64,000 nucleotides of DNA from Ailanthus altissimus (Eukaryota; Streptophyta; Magnoliopsida; Sapindales; Simaroubaceae), in contig OX327711.1 of NCBI GenBank assembly GCA_946807835.1, forward strand, positions 19,131,501 through 19,195,500, read 5' to 3'. Below, one piece after another: positions 24,271 through 38,861 of the stretch (its first letter is position 1; each line of letters opens with the position of its first letter). The position numbers were made by a program, and so were the translations under genes. The notes under the pieces were generated by a model. The model ran no database searches. It saw only the letters and a program-made list of their open reading frames with translations, and was not told the origin of the DNA.

Positions 24271-26794
24271 ATGGACTCATCATCAACGATGACCTCCTCC
24301 AAGACACAAAGACTCGTCGCCTTGGCCCAACAGCTGCGTCTCTACAAGCCACCGCCTTCTTCTTTTGAAGATGATGTACAAGAGCAGCAAATCGAAGAAA
24401 CTGCAGGCAAGGTGGTTTCTCAAGTGGGGTTTCAAGAATCTGTCACTCCAATTAAGGACCCTGAAAGATTTAGACCCAAGAAAGCTGCTGTTTTGATCTG
24501 TCTCATTGAAGGAGATGCCGGTGATTTGAGGGTCATTCTCACTAAGAGGTCTTCGAGATTATCTACTCACTCGGGTCAGTGTAGTTTTTGCTACCCTTTT
24601 TGTTTGTTTAGAAAATTGTTGATGTGAAAGGAAAAGAATGTGCTTTATTTGTTAATTGATTATTGTTCTGATATGGGTTCTTATGAAATGGAAAAAAATT
24701 TACCTTGAAGGATAGTTGTGTTAGACTTGGTTGAATGGAGGTGTTTCATTTATTTCCTGAGCAAATTATGCATTAGGAAGGAAGAGAAAGATGAGGTTTT
24801 GAATCAGTTGCTTTGGTTGCTTTTATATAAACGATTGAGTCTTACCTGAATTTGGAGTTGCTGATGTGTTTTATTTGATTTTTGTGAAAATTGAGGTAGC
24901 GAATGCAAAGTGAATGTAAAACTGAGTCTTTTATGTGGATTTTTGGGTGGGGGGAATTAGAAGTTTGAAACAACCAACTCCAAGTAATATGTTCAGCTAA
25001 GGTGTGCTTGTTGGATGCTATGAAAGATTTAAAACTGTAATTATTATTTTCTTTCCTCTCTATGTTCTGGGAAATGAAATGGAGACAAAGTGGTCACCTT
25101 ATTTGTATTAGACATCAAATATGTGACCAAATTGAGGGGTAAAGAAGAAAGTCTTGAAATCTTTTGTTTTACTCCCATGATGAAAGAGTTATAGTTGCTT
25201 CCCAATAAAGTGATTCTACAAGGCTTGTTTAATTGGAAGACTTAAATATTTTTTTTTTAATTAACTGCATTGAGTAGTTGATAATATTTGAGATTTTAAT
25301 TTCTTTCTTTTCCTTTCTTTTTTTCTTTTTTGGTTGACCATTTGGAGATTTGGTGAAGGATTTGAAATGGGTGTGTGGGTGATTAGTCATTGAGCTTAAT
25401 GGGTGTGTTAGGTTGCAGGAGAAGTTGCATTGCCTGGTGGGAAGGCAGAGGAGGGTGATAAGGATGATGGGGAGACAGCAACAAGGGAGGCTAAGGAGGA
25501 GATCGGGTTGGATCCTTTGCTTGTGGAAGTTGTTACTGTTCTTGAACCATTCTTGTCTAAGGTATGAAGTGATGTTGCTTACATGCTTTTCTTTTTTGTT
25601 TTCCAGGAACTCTTGATAGTATTTGTGATCTATGGCTTGGAATCTGTTGTTTGTTTGGGGCTTTAAATTACAAGGATGAGAAGAAAAGATGGGATCCTGA
25701 AAAGATGGAAGTTCGTTAAAGTGTATTTTCTACCTAGAACTTTCATGGTTGAGTGTCTAGATTAATAAGACTGGCAACCACACCAAATTTGACATTCTAA
25801 ATTTCAGAATACTAAATTACTTTTATCGCCTAACTCAGTCTTTTATTCATGAAGCATTAGGTCCTTCCTCTACATAAACTTGTTTTTACATTAGTAGCTT
25901 CTCTATTTCTTAATCTTGAGTTGAGTTGGGGCTTGCCTCTTTTTTGTATTGATCTTCTTCTTTGAAATCTTTCTTTTTCAATGAATTTCCCTGATTTTTG
26001 GGCTTTGATTAAAAACAAAAAAAAATTGTTAATCTTTAGTTACAAATTTAACCTCTATACTGTTTAGCTAGTATAAATTATAACCCAATATTTTTTGGTT
26101 TTATTGTGCACATATCCTTCTTTGTGTTGCATTTTTTAGTTTTTGACCAACTCACTCTGCTATTGTATCATGACAAATCCATGTATGGGAACTTATTTGC
26201 ACGCATATGGACAACTGTTAATCTCTAGCTTCATCATGAAAGAATATAAAATTAGTGGAAAAAAACTCATTAACTAAAGTTAAAATGTGATACTTTTTAT
26301 CTTTTAGCTTTACTTTCTGTGTTTAGCAATCATAACTTTTCTGTGCAGCACCTCCTTAGAGTTGTACCTGTCGTTGGCATACTTCACAATAAAAGGGCAT
26401 TCACACCAACTCCAAGTCCTGCTGAAGTGGAAGAAGTGTTTGATGCTCCTTTGGAAATGTTCATTAAGGTTTTTCTCTCTGGCATTATCTGAACTTATTA
26501 TTATGATGATTATTACTGCTTCTACTTTAATTGTCATTTCAAGAATTATATTTGAAATGTTTGGTTCAGGATGAAAACCGAAGAGTTGAGGAGAGAGAAT
26601 GGATGGGAGAGAAGTACCTGATCCACTTCTTTGACTATGAATCTCAGAACAAGAAGTATTTGATCTGGGGTTTAACTGCCGGCATTCTGATTAGAGCTGC
26701 TTCAGTGGTGTACGAGAAGCCACCTGCTTTCCAAGAGCAGAACCCAAAGTTCAAGTTTCCTGGAGTTGTTAACAACGATAGTGTAATTCGCTGA
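24271..26794 (+). CDS. Nudix hydrolase copy B, CoA-diphosphatase type (NUDX11/15/22-like), 263 aa, four exons
   Basis: Exons: 24271-24574, 25419-25561, 26349-26468, 26570-26794. Exons 2 and 3 have exactly the same lengths (143 and 120 nt) and phases as in copy A. The start was chosen because ATTAAACAAAATC before the ATG is shared with copy A; an in-frame ATG at 24217 lies in the leader-like stretch. The CoA-Nudix signature ILTKRSSRLSTHSGE leads into LPGG (106-109) and the Nudix box with R124-E125 and E128-E129. The C terminus is longer than in A (QNPKFKFPGVV...). The product is expected to hydrolyse CoA or acyl-CoA. The first intron (845 nt) is much longer than in A (115 nt). No lesion found; this looks like the best-preserved copy. 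Confidence 0.92.
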
Positions 26795-27240
26795 AAGTAT
26801 TCAGTTAAAACAATGTAGGGTTGTATTCCAATTAGATTTCTGCTATAAATCCAACAACCCACGTTTATTGAACTGGAAAATTTGTTCTAGATATATTTTC
26901 TGGTATGTGTTAAAAGTACTAACATTTATATGCATATGTCATGGGTAGATGTTCCTAAACAGAAGAGCCCACTTATAATCAGCTTTGGGAAGTCAATTGG
27001 CATCAAAGTGTAGAGAATTCTTCTCCTAAGCAGCTTTGTTAGAACAAAATGGCTTGGAGCTGTTGTGTTCACCATTTCTCAGGTCAGTTACATAAATGTA
27101 ACTCTCATTTGCTAAGTTATTCCATGCAGGATCCGAATCTTGGTGCAAAAATCTATATGGTTCCTCACCGACAAAAAAATGAGTTCATCCATAAAGACCA
27201 ACAAATGGTGGTTGCTTTTATGTTCAAGTTGCTTTAGTAC
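26795..27240. other. 3' flank of Nudix B, homologous to the flanks of A and C
   Basis: Contains the probable 3' UTR. The segment from about 26990 to 27200, including TGTAACTCTCATTTGCTAA, recurs after copy C at about 32890-33110 (TGTAACTCTCATTTGCTAA near 33022). No gene of its own is seen. Confidence 0.5.
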
Positions 27241-29590
27241 AATCAGCTGAATAGCTGGTACTATTTTCTTTTCTGGTTGGAATTTAGATATGCCTAAAGA
27301 AGCCTCAATCTATGAAAAGCTGAAGTTGCTCACCTTTTGACGTTAATTAAGTGATTATTTCTCTGAAATTCTTTATAAATGTGATGTTGAGTATCTTGCT
27401 TTGCTACTCACACTTGTTTTCATTGTTTTACAATTCAGTTTGATCTAGATATGAATCCTTTGTTAATATACGGGAATTGAATAATTCTGAGTCCATTGTG
27501 TAGTATTCTCAACGGAAAAAGCATCAGTTCTTGCCTGTTACTAGGGCCATTATGATGGCACCTGCAAATGACATAAACCAATTCTTGTGGCATTTGGCAT
27601 ACGCATATTGAACAACTCTTTTGCTATATAAGTTAGTCCAGAACCTAGGGATGCCATCTTCCCTTCCGGGGGGGTTTAAGGCCGAGAGTGCCACATTCAC
27701 ATTTATTTATTTTTTGAAGAACAGTAAACACTCAATCTGTCTCATAATTTTTAATATAAATACATAAATAACATGATTTTGTTGAGGAGTTGTATAAATA
27801 ATAGGGCATTTTAGATGCATTTAAGTATTTTTTTTTATTGAAATTTCCTGATATGCAGTGCAGTTTTATATATATTTTTTAAACTCACTAAACGAATAGA
27901 ATTTTTTTAAAACGCAATGTACAAATTGAAGAATATATTAAAAAGTTGGGATATGTAACAGATTAAATCGATTTTTTTTTTATAAAAAAATTGACCATTT
28001 GATCCATTTCTGATGGACAGAGAGAACATGGTGCATGAAAGCAAGTAGAACATTCATACAACAGATGTTATTACACGATTGATTTTAACTATTTTGGTGA
28101 GTCAAAATCAAATGAAAATTTGGAGTTTCGCTGGAAATATAATTTAAAGTCACACTGAATCTTTTAGACAGCATATATCCCAATCCCATTAGATAAATTG
28201 ATATTACCATTAATTGTTTTTTTTTTTTGGTTCGGGCTCGCATAGCATTGAGCCACCGCAACGTGCTTGGTAAATACAAATTCACATTAGGATAACAACA
28301 GATTAGGTTTGAGACAGATATACTTAAATTTATATTTGTATTTATTTAAAAAATAAAATATTAATTTTTTTAAAATTTATTATAAGTTTGGAACTTCATT
28401 ATCAAATTTATTCTAATAGATTTGTACTAATTATTAAATTTGGAATAAGTTATTTATGAATTTTAAATGAGTTTTAAATTTATATATTAAAAAATAAAAT
28501 AATTACCTTAATTTAAATAAAAAATTATAAAATATAACAAATTAAAATTTTATAATCATATCATTAATTTAAAAATATTATCAATCAATATATAAAAATT
28601 TTACCTGTATTATTTATAATTTCTTAAAGTGTTATTGTTGTTTAGTTTGAATTCATCTCAACTTTTATTTTTTGAAATTCATTTGCATCACTAACATGGA
28701 GCTTTCATCACTTATTGAAAATGATAAATTATTACCAATTTCCATCTATTCAATAAGAAAGCATAAAAATTTAATGATTATATTATAAAAATAATCAAAC
28801 CATTTTACCTAACAAATTATTAATATTATCAAGCTCATTTCCTACCAATGAGCGCTGGGGTTAAGTTATTTTTTTTGTTAGGACGAGAAACTATGAGATG
28901 ATTGAATTGTAAATTTAATATTTTATTTGTAGAAGAATATAAATTAATGTTTAATCTTTCAAGATTTTTATTCTTATAAAAAATGGTTATGATTTATTTT
29001 AAAAAAATAAAAAAATAACCAAATAATCAAAGAATAAACTCACCCTGTTTGAACTTAGGTCTGAGAAGAAGACAAAAGTAAAAATATCTAAAAAATTAGT
29101 ACAATGAAAAAGACGACTACAAAGTAGAGGAAGATTAAGTATTTAACGTTAGAAAAGAAAACAACTAATAAAATAGAATTAGGACTACGTTTTGAGTTTT
29201 AACTTAAAATTATTAAAAAAAATATTTTCTCTAAAAAAATTAAAATAGTAATATTTACAGGTATGTAGATACCCGCAACGAGTATCCTCAGATTTTATAC
29301 TAAACTCATGCCAAATTTATTGCATGTTTTAATTTATATATGAAACCCGCTTTAAATTTTATCAAATTCTTCATAATATGGGTGGGTATTTTTGTCATCC
29401 CTAATTCAAATCAAACTCATCTTTCAAGTTGTAAAGAATTTTAAAAAAAGAAAAGAAACAGAAAAAAAATCAAAATAATCAACCTTATTTAATTATGTTG
29501 TTGAACGGAAGTGATTCACACAAATATAATAATGCAGTAAACTATTGAAAGTAATAAGAATTGAAAGAATAGAAAAAAAATACACACACA
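27241..29590. other. AT-rich intergenic region
   Basis: No gene, RNA or clear element found. A run of seven G at 27669-27675 stands out in an AT-rich context. The rest is AT-rich with short homopolymers. Confidence 0.4.
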
Positions 29591-29648
29591 AGTAATTTAT
29601 GTGATTGTGTAATTTGTTCACATTTATGACAAATCAAATTTTTTTTAT

Positions 29649-29885
29649 TTATTATTAAATTACAAAAACGCATGTTGATTGTGTTGTGTTCTCAATCTAA
29701 AATAAAATATTTATATAATTTATAAACATATTAAGTAAACTCTAATTCAAAGTCTTCTTATCAATGTTTCTCTTTTTATTATTGAATCACAAAAGTACGT
29801 GTTAATTATGCTGTGTTCTCAAGTTAAAATAAAATTTTTATATAAATTACAAACGTCTTAGATAAACTCTAATCCAGAGTCTTCT
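29649..29885 (+). repeat. Two-copy diverged tandem repeat, about 125-bp period
   Basis: ATTATTAAATTACAAAAACG...CTCTAATTCAAAGTCTTCTT (29649-29760) is repeated with substitutions as ATTATTGAATCACAAAAGTA...CTCTAATCCAGAGTCTTCT (29777-29885). At 30030-30115 there is a separate small array of TTGAGATATTTTATAAA units. Confidence 0.65.
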
Positions 29886-30395
29886 ACTCACTAAGTTCTA
29901 TTTTAAATCTATTTGAAGAGAATTTTTAATGAACCTTTGACAGATTGAAATTAACCTTCATTATGTAAATATTAAATACAACAAGATAAAATGAAGTTAT
30001 TATTTATATCGACACAATTACAATTATTTAATCAAATAATTTTGAGATATTTTATAAATGTTGAGATATATTGAGATATTTTATAAAATAATTTTGAGAT
30101 ATTTTATAAATGTTTATCTTGGATATAAATAATACATGAGTATTATAATCTAATCGTAGAAGTTGTTCACGACGACTTAATTAAAATGTTTTCATTATAG
30201 AAAAAGCTTGCTGTCTTTATTTAATGCTTTTGCATTGTTGCGTCAAAGTTTTTGGCCATATCGAGTCTTCAAAGTTGCAAGCTCTTCTTCTTCTCATGTT
30301 TTGCGCTTTTAGTGGAGCGTGCAAACAAATCCTCTCATGATATGAAAATGAGAAAGCTTTCAAGCAAGCTGACTCTTCAACCAGTTAGTTGAATC

Positions 30396-32774
30396 ATGAA
30401 CTCGTTAACAAAGACGATGGCCTCTTCCAAGATACATAGACTCGTTGTAATAGCCCAGCATTTACGTACTTACAAGCCACCACCTTCTTCTTATGATGAA
30501 ATGGAGGAGCAGCAGAAAGTTTAGGAAACCGCAGGCAACGTGATTTCTCAAATGAGGTTTCAAGAATCTGCTACAACTCCAATTGTTAGGGACGTGAAAA
30601 GTTTTAGTCCCAAGAAAGCTGCTGTTTTGGTTTGTCTCTTTGAAGGAGATAATGGTGATTTGAGGGTCAAACTTACTAAGAGGGCTTCAAGATTGTCTAC
30701 TCATTCTGGTCTGTATGGTTTTGGATACCATTTTGTTTGCTAAGAAAATTGTGGATTTGAAAGGATACGAAAATGTTTCAATTGTTTGTTGGTTTTTCTT
30801 TTCTCGCTATGGGTGCTAATGAAATGATAAAATTTCTAGGGGGATAAATAAAAGGAGAAAATATGACTATTTTTTAAAAAAAATTTGCCTCTAGGATGCT
30901 TATGAAAAGATGGAAGTTTTAGCTTGATTGAGTTCAGAATACTGTAATAGAAGAATTCTATTTGGTTCCTGAGAAAATTATGTAATGGAAAAGGAAAAGA
31001 AAGAGAGAGTTTCGAGTCAGTTGCTTGGATTATTTTTTAGGGACAAATGAATCTAATTCGACATGGAGCGGTGGATAGTATGTTTAAATTTTAGAAAGTT
31101 TAAATTCATTTAAATTTTGAATCTTTTAATGCGAATTTCTGAGAAGAGAGTGGAAATTGGACTCCCTCCTTTTATGTGCTCAAATGAAGGTTCAATTAAA
31201 AAGAAGAAAATATTGATTTTTTTTTTTTCTATTCTCATGATAAAACAGTCAATTTCCCCTCAACTAAGTTAAAGTGGTTGTCAAAGTCTTGTTTGAGTGG
31301 TGGAATTGAGTTTTGCTTCTATTAACTGCATCTGAATTTGTTAACAAATAGTATTTGAGATCTTCATTTAATTTCTTTTCCTACATCATTCGGCAACCAA
31401 CCAGCTGTTGAGTAAACTAATGATGATGATTGTGTAATCAGAGTCACTGAGTGAATGTGCTTGGTTGCAGGGGAAGTTTAACTGCCAGGTGGAAAGGCAG
31501 AGGAAGGTGATAAGGATGATGGAGAAACTGCAACAAGGGAAGATAAAGAGGAAATTGGGATGGATCCTTCACTTGTGGATGTTGTCACTGTTCTTGAACC
31601 ATTCTTGTCAAAGATATTGAAGGATATTTCTTGTTCGCTCTTTCTGTTTCGTTTCTTATCTTTTTTTCACTTTCTTATTTATTGATGTCCTAAGAAAATC
31701 TCGTGATATTTATGAACTGATATGAAATATATGTCATCTGCGTGTGTACTAATTGGGTTCAGAACAGTACATGGTCAAATGAGTTCGGATGATTTATTTG
31801 ATTTCTGGAAATTTTGACCAGTAATTAGCTAAACCTTTTATAGAATTGTCAGTGTCTAGCTAAGATGACTGCAAGTGGTGGGAAGTAGACTATAAAATCA
31901 GGATAAACCTTCTTATTGTTTCATTTGTTAAATCCGCAATCCTCGACAATTCTGCTTGGCAAATTTTCAGGGCTTGTACTGTCTGTTCGATGAATTAGAA
32001 GTGGTAATTGGTACTAAAGGAGATTGCAAGAAAACATACTTTCTATGCAAAATTGTTCTTCGCTAGGTGGTATGCCTTTTTTCGAAGAATTACAATCAAT
32101 GCATACTCCTTTTTGGCACATAATGTATGATTTCTAGGTACCAATCAAGAGTTAGATGTTGTTAAATGGTATAGATCAAATAGGAACCATGTAATCAGCA
32201 TTGAAACTTGAGCTGTTTTTAGCTTATACTTTCTGGGTTCAGCAATCATTACTTCTCTGTGCAGCACCTCCTCAGAGTTGTGCCTGTTATAGGCATCCTT
32301 CGCAATAAGAAAACATTCAAACCCACTCCAAATCCTGGGGAAGTAGAAGAAGTATTTGATGCTCCCTTGGAAATGTTTGTTAAGGTCTAGTTTCCACTCT
32401 AACATTATAAAGTATTATTATTGTTCATGTGACTATTGTTATTTTATGAATTAGGTATGAAATGTTTGGTTGAGAATGAAAATTGAAGAGTTGAGGAGAG
32501 AGAGTGGATGGGAGCGAAGTATCTGCTTCACTACTTTGATTATGAATATAAGAACAAGAAGTATGTTATTTGGGGTTTTACAGCTGCCATTTTAGTTAGG
32601 GCCGCAGCAGTGGTGTACCAGAAGCCACCGGATTTCCTGGAGGGGAATCCCAAGTTCAAGTTTCCTAGAGATGTAAACAGAGATACATTATGCCTTAAAA
32701 TAATCCAGAGAAAATTGTGCAGGTTTATGCTACTAATAAACTTCTGCAATAAGCCAACCACCACAACCCTCTAA
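30396..32774 (+). pseudogene. Nudix hydrolase copy C, inactivated
   Basis: All four exons can be aligned with A and B: 30396-30708, 31471-31613, 32265-32384 and 32476-32774. Lesions seen directly: a TAG at 30522-30524 after 42 codons; a TAA at 31479-31481 in exon 2, just before the Nudix box; loss of the exon 2 donor (AAG is followed by AT instead of GT at 31614); and a TGA at 32485-32487 near the start of exon 4. The exon 4 acceptor is also weakened (TTGAG for TTCAG). The Nudix box itself survives as REDKEEIGM with a changed Ala. The former stop region is lost, so the exon 4 frame now runs on to 32774. The gene cannot make a full product. Its 3' flank resembles that of copy B, so B and C probably share a later duplication than A. 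Confidence 0.9.
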
Positions 32775-33608
32775 TGTGGAATTAGTATAATTTGTGCAAA
32801 GACATTTTGTTGTTTGTACTAATTTTAGCAACAACTACATGCTTATATGTCACTCGACAGAGGAAGCCTCGACACATTCAGATTCAAGAAGGCAGCTGGC
32901 ATCAGGTGTCAAGAATTCTTCAGTAAGCAGATTGTTACAACAAAATTGTTGGAGCTGTTGCCTTCACCTCTCTTCAGTTTAGTTCTTACTCCTTGAATTA
33001 ACTCCAAAACATGTACTTTTATGTAACTCTCATTTGCTAAATTACTCATGCAGGATTTTAATGTGGGCGCGTACAGTTCCTCATGCAACACTATTTGATG
33101 AGTTCATCAATGCTCAAGAGTTGTTGTCCCCAAGTTAACACTATAAAGATTAACATAAGCATCGCCCTTCGTATATAATTTGCTTTTATATAGGAACTGA
33201 AGCTTTTTTGATGTATGATTTTCATTTTTGGTTGGAAATGTTAGAGATAACCAAAGAACGCAAGCAAAGACCATTTCTCTTTTAATATAACTCGACATTA
33301 TAATGACCAAGTTGCCTTTCATCCCAGGATTTTTCTTTTTGGTAACACTATTTTCCTCATACTAATCCACATATCTGATAGTATTTTATGAAATTAATAT
33401 AAATAAAATAGTAAAGCTAGGCTTGAATCCTCAAAATTGTTAATATATTAGAAACATGCAAGGACGACGCCCGCCAAAGTTATTACGATTGCCAGGGACG
33501 ACAAAGAAACAAAGTATTAACTATTAACAACAAAACTCGTGGATTCCCACGGCCATGGAGAGAGATCTGGAAGACTTTAAACCTTAGTCCAACAACTTCG
33601 TCTGTACG

Positions 33609-34797
<1,189 letters not shown>

Positions 34798-34929
34798 GAG
34801 CAGAGCGCCAGAAGTATGTGATATGGGCTTTAACTGCTGCAATCTTAATTCATGTTGCATCAGTTGTATACCAACGCCCCCCTGCCTTTTTAGAGAGGAG
34901 ACCCAAATTCTGAGGTGGAGTTGCTCATA

Positions 34930-35858
34930 ATAGGATGTGAAGCTACAGAAGTTTTCTAAGGGTTCTGCATCACATAGTTCTTCTTTATACAATAATTTGA
35001 AACTTGCATTACTTCTAACCATATTACTGAAGATTAATGATCGTTTGTAAAAACAGAATGTTATATACACATACAGCCTCGTTTCAGGGTAGATGTTCTT
35101 CTTATGCATAAACTAGATGCCATCAATGTCAGTTCTTGCAGGTTAATAAATATCTAGATTTTGACAAAACAGATGGATAAGTTAATGATTAATGAGGATG
35201 TAGAACATAGTTGATCATCTGGTCATCTCCTCTCCTCCAAGACTGACAATTGGTTGTTTGAAATGTTGCATTATGATTCAAACAATTCCAGCTTGGAAGT
35301 GAAAGATATCAACTACAATATATATATATATATATATATATATGTTAAAGGACTTATGGTGCACTTTGAAGGTTTTCTTCTTTACATTACCAAAAACACT
35401 TTCAAATAGTCTAATGCCTTACTAGAGAAAACTAATCACTGAATTGAAAGCAAAAACTAATGCCTCACTTGATTGGGATATTGATGGTTGAAGATGATGC
35501 AAAGAAATAGCACAATCATCTGTAAAAGAATTTGCAAAATCTAGGAATGACTAATGTTCATAATTTCATTCAAAAAGAAGACGCATAATTAACTAGTACA
35601 AATCCCTCGCTCAAGAAATGAAAATATAAATCGGATAATCAGCATGCATAATTATCATCCATCCAATTCACCAACAACTTCCTGAATATCACAGATCATA
35701 ATTTGAGTGTATGTTGACTTCAGTGATCACATGAGTATTCCATCTATACTTCAAATTTCACAGAATGATCAAAGAAAGAAAATAGGAGAAAATTGATAAA
35801 AACCTTATAAGAAAGAGTAACAAAATTAAAGAAGGAAACAGCTTTTTAAAGACCTCCC
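34930..35858. other. Intergenic region between Nudix D and CHLI 3' end
   Basis: A (TA)n microsatellite lies at 35319-35343. The last part (about 35600-35858) is probably CHLI 3' UTR, read on the minus strand. No other gene is seen. Confidence 0.5.
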
Positions 35859-37500
35859 TCAGCTAAAAACCTCATAGAACTTCTCAATGACTAGTAAACC
35901 AGAGTCAATCGACTCCAATGGATCCTTCCGAAGCCGATGTCTCAAACAGTTGGGGATGACAGTAGCAATATCCTCGGCAGTGACTTTATCTCTTCCCTTA
36001 AGAGCTGCAAGAGCTTTTGCAGCTCTATTAGTCACTATGTCTCCTCTCAATCCATCAACATTCAGCTCTGCACAAACCTTTGAGATTTTCACCTTCAATT
36101 CGTGGTCAATCTGAACAGATGAAAGAGAACTCCTACTTGAGGCAATTTGTTGCTGGAGCTTCTCTTGCTCTGCCTTGTAAGAATCACGAAATTCCTTTGG
36201 ATTTCTGTCAAAACGAGCTCTCTCCTCCACAATTTTTACTCTAAGTTCGGCATCCCTTACAGTCCCCACTTGGGCATGCATTCCAAACCGATCAAGTAAC
36301 TGAGGCCTTAGCTCACCTTCTTCAGGATTTCCCGAACCAATCAGAATAAACCTTGCAGGATGTGAAATTGAAATGCCCTCTCTCTCTACTGTGTTCCACC
36401 CTGAAGCAGCAGAATCCAAAAGAACATCAACTAAATGGTCATCCAGAAGATTAACTTCATCAACATAAAGAATTCCCCTGTTAGCTTTAGCAAGAAGGCC
36501 AGGCTCAAATGCCTTGACACCCTCTGTTAGGGCTTTCTCAATGTCAATCGTCCCACAAACCCTATCTTCTGTAGCCCCCAATGGCAAATCAACCATATTG
36601 ATTTTAGTCAGCGTAACAGAAAGTTCCTGGCCTTTTGTAAGACTCTCTCTGACTTCAATACCCATAGCCTCTGGATCCTCTGGATCTGAGTTGTACGGGT
36701 CACCGGCAACTACCTTGATTTCAGGAAGTAAATCCACCAATGACCTAACAGTGGTGGATTTCCCAGTTCCTCTATCACCCATAATCATAACTCCACCAAT
36801 TTTGGGATCAATCACATTTAGTAAAAGGCATAGTTTCATCTCTTCTTGTCCTACTATTGCAGTAAATGGATACACCGGCCGCTGACTGTCCTTGGCAATC
36901 TTTTGGGCCTGCAAATATCATAAAGTTCTCAAGCTCTATTTTACATAAATTTCAAAACATATTTTAATCTTGGATGTCGTTTATATACATCAATTTCATG
37001 TTAAGATATCAAAATCCCTTAAATTCTCTTCAACCTTTCTTCAAAACTACTAAATAAATAATTTGAGCTATTAAACGAACCCTATTTTCGACAGGCAACT
37101 AAAGTTTGGTCTCAAGATAGAATGATTGAATGAAAACAATTAAGAGAAAGCAAAAAAACTACCGTCTCAACGGAGTTAATCTCAGTGGCAACATTAGTAA
37201 CTGCAAAGTGAGACCTCCCCTTCTTGCCTTCAATCCCAATCCCTCCATAAAACCTCTTCCCATACTTCGGCCCTGCAAACACAACAAGTAGAATCAGATG
37301 ATGTAACAAAAAAAAAAAAGAATGTGAGCCTAAATTTTGGTTTGGAACAAGTAAAACTGAAGTGATGTTCCAGGTATAAAAATACGGGGAAATGTACCTG
37401 GGTTTAAGGAGAGAAAGGAGAGGGCAGGTTTTGAAGTTGGAGAAGAGCGAGAGCGGGGAGCCAAGATGGCAGTGGAAGAAGTTCCTAATACGGACGCCAT
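35859..37500 (-). CDS. CHLI: Magnesium-chelatase ATPase subunit I (CHLI), chloroplast, 420 aa
   Basis: Exons on the minus strand: 37500-37398, 37272-37163 and 36908-35859; the first junction is phase 1, the second phase 0. CHLI is the AAA+ motor subunit that with CHLD and CHLH inserts Mg into protoporphyrin IX, the first committed step of chlorophyll synthesis in chloroplasts. Residues 1 to about 60 are a Ser/Thr/Pro-rich transit peptide. Walker A is GDRGTGKST (115-123), Walker B ILYVDE (217-222), sensor 1 GSGN (262-265), and a sensor-2 Arg lies in LRGD (358-361). Cys98, Cys189 and Cys350 line up with the three conserved cysteines of Arabidopsis CHLI1 (102, 193, 354), two of which form the thioredoxin-regulated disulphide. 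Length is close to the usual 424 aa. The plus-strand ORFs inside exon 3 are shadows. The gene looks fully functional. Confidence 0.97.
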
Positions 37501-38861
37501 GATGTGCAGAGTGTTCGTAGAATGATGTTCGAGTTGTGTTCACTGGTTTTTTTATGGGTTTTGTTGACCACTGTGGCTTGACATGGATTCTTATTGGTTC
37601 GTTAGGCTGAGGATAAGAGGATAGATTTCAGTCTCGCGTCTTTTATATTATTTGTACTGTACGCCTTTGCTTTTTGTGGCATTTTACTTTTATACAAATA
37701 AATAAATCTTATTCATATTAACAAATATATATATATATATAATTAATATAGTGCACTGAATAGAGAGTTTTGAAAGCATGATAAGATTTTATATCATGTC
37801 GTAAATTGTGTAAATATTATAAAATAAATAAATAACATTGTGTAATAATTTATTTTAATATATGTTAAGTTATGTATCTAAATTAATATAATAAGGTAAA
37901 TGGGTTATAATATAATAAATTTTGAATACGTAATAAGATTTTGTATCATATTGTAATTATGTAAATATTATTAAATAATTAGATAATATTATATATTAAT
38001 ATTATTTATTATACGATAAATTATGTAATTTAATAAATTAATTATAATAAATTATATTTTAAAATATTTTTTTCTAACATTAAAATTAAGTTACTATTCT
38101 GTACATTAGATATTGTAAAGTAAACTTCTAAAATAGTTTTTCAAAATATATAATAAAGGAATTAATAATTTGATTCTTTATAGAATCATGATTTTTGAGT
38201 TATTGAAAATTTTATTTACTTAAATTCATTACTATAGTCAGAATTTAATTAGTCTAAAATTTAAATCAAGTTCACAATTTAGTTTATTTTCTGCATTTTA
38301 ATTCGTATATTACTTTATAGTCAGAATGCTTTTCTCTTTTGCTTTCTTTTTGCAGCCTTTACCTTTTCTAATCATTATCTGTACATCAAGAAATATATAA
38401 CAAGTAAATTGTTGAGGCGAGATTTGAATCTTCCTCAGTTCTTGCTAATGGGGCACATTTAGATGGAAAAAGCAAACTCATATCTACTCAATTTCGTTTG
38501 AAATACAGAGGTAGAACTAGGCAATCAGGAAAAAGCAAACTCTAAGCACCATTGCTTAGTAAGCAGCATCCTCTTTCCTTTCATCTCTTCACAAGTTTAC
38601 TATTAATAGTCAACACAACTTGATCCAAATTTTGCAACATGGTAGCAAAAACTGCAAGTAATACAACAAAGGATTAAGATTTTAGTTATCAAGGCAATAC
38701 AAATTATTGGCTACAAATTTCTCCATCTCTTCACTAAAAGCAGGCATGGCAGGGACTACGCCCTTTCTTCTCTAGATCAATTTATTATTCTAAGTCAAGA
38801 CAGCTTTCTGATGGTGAATTCGCAAATGGCAGTAAAAGGTATATCCAATACAAGTAGAGGA
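37501..38861. other. CHLI upstream region and AT-rich intergenic DNA
   Basis: On the minus strand a TATAAAA sequence lies at 37647-37641, about 145 bp before the CHLI ATG, and may be the TATA box. A (TA)n run lies at 37725-37742. From 37750 to 38400 the DNA is very AT-rich with no gene. The last few hundred bases are probably the BAHD gene's 3' UTR. Confidence 0.45.

Noticed and set aside
30030..30115. Regularly repeated TTGAGATATTTTATAAA units, considered as a CRISPR-like array
   Set aside because: There are no unique spacers, the units are AT-rich and overlapping, and the DNA is plant nuclear; simple slippage explains it.
35887..36885. Plus-strand ORFs of 75 and 123 codons
   Set aside because: They are antisense shadows of CHLI exon 3.
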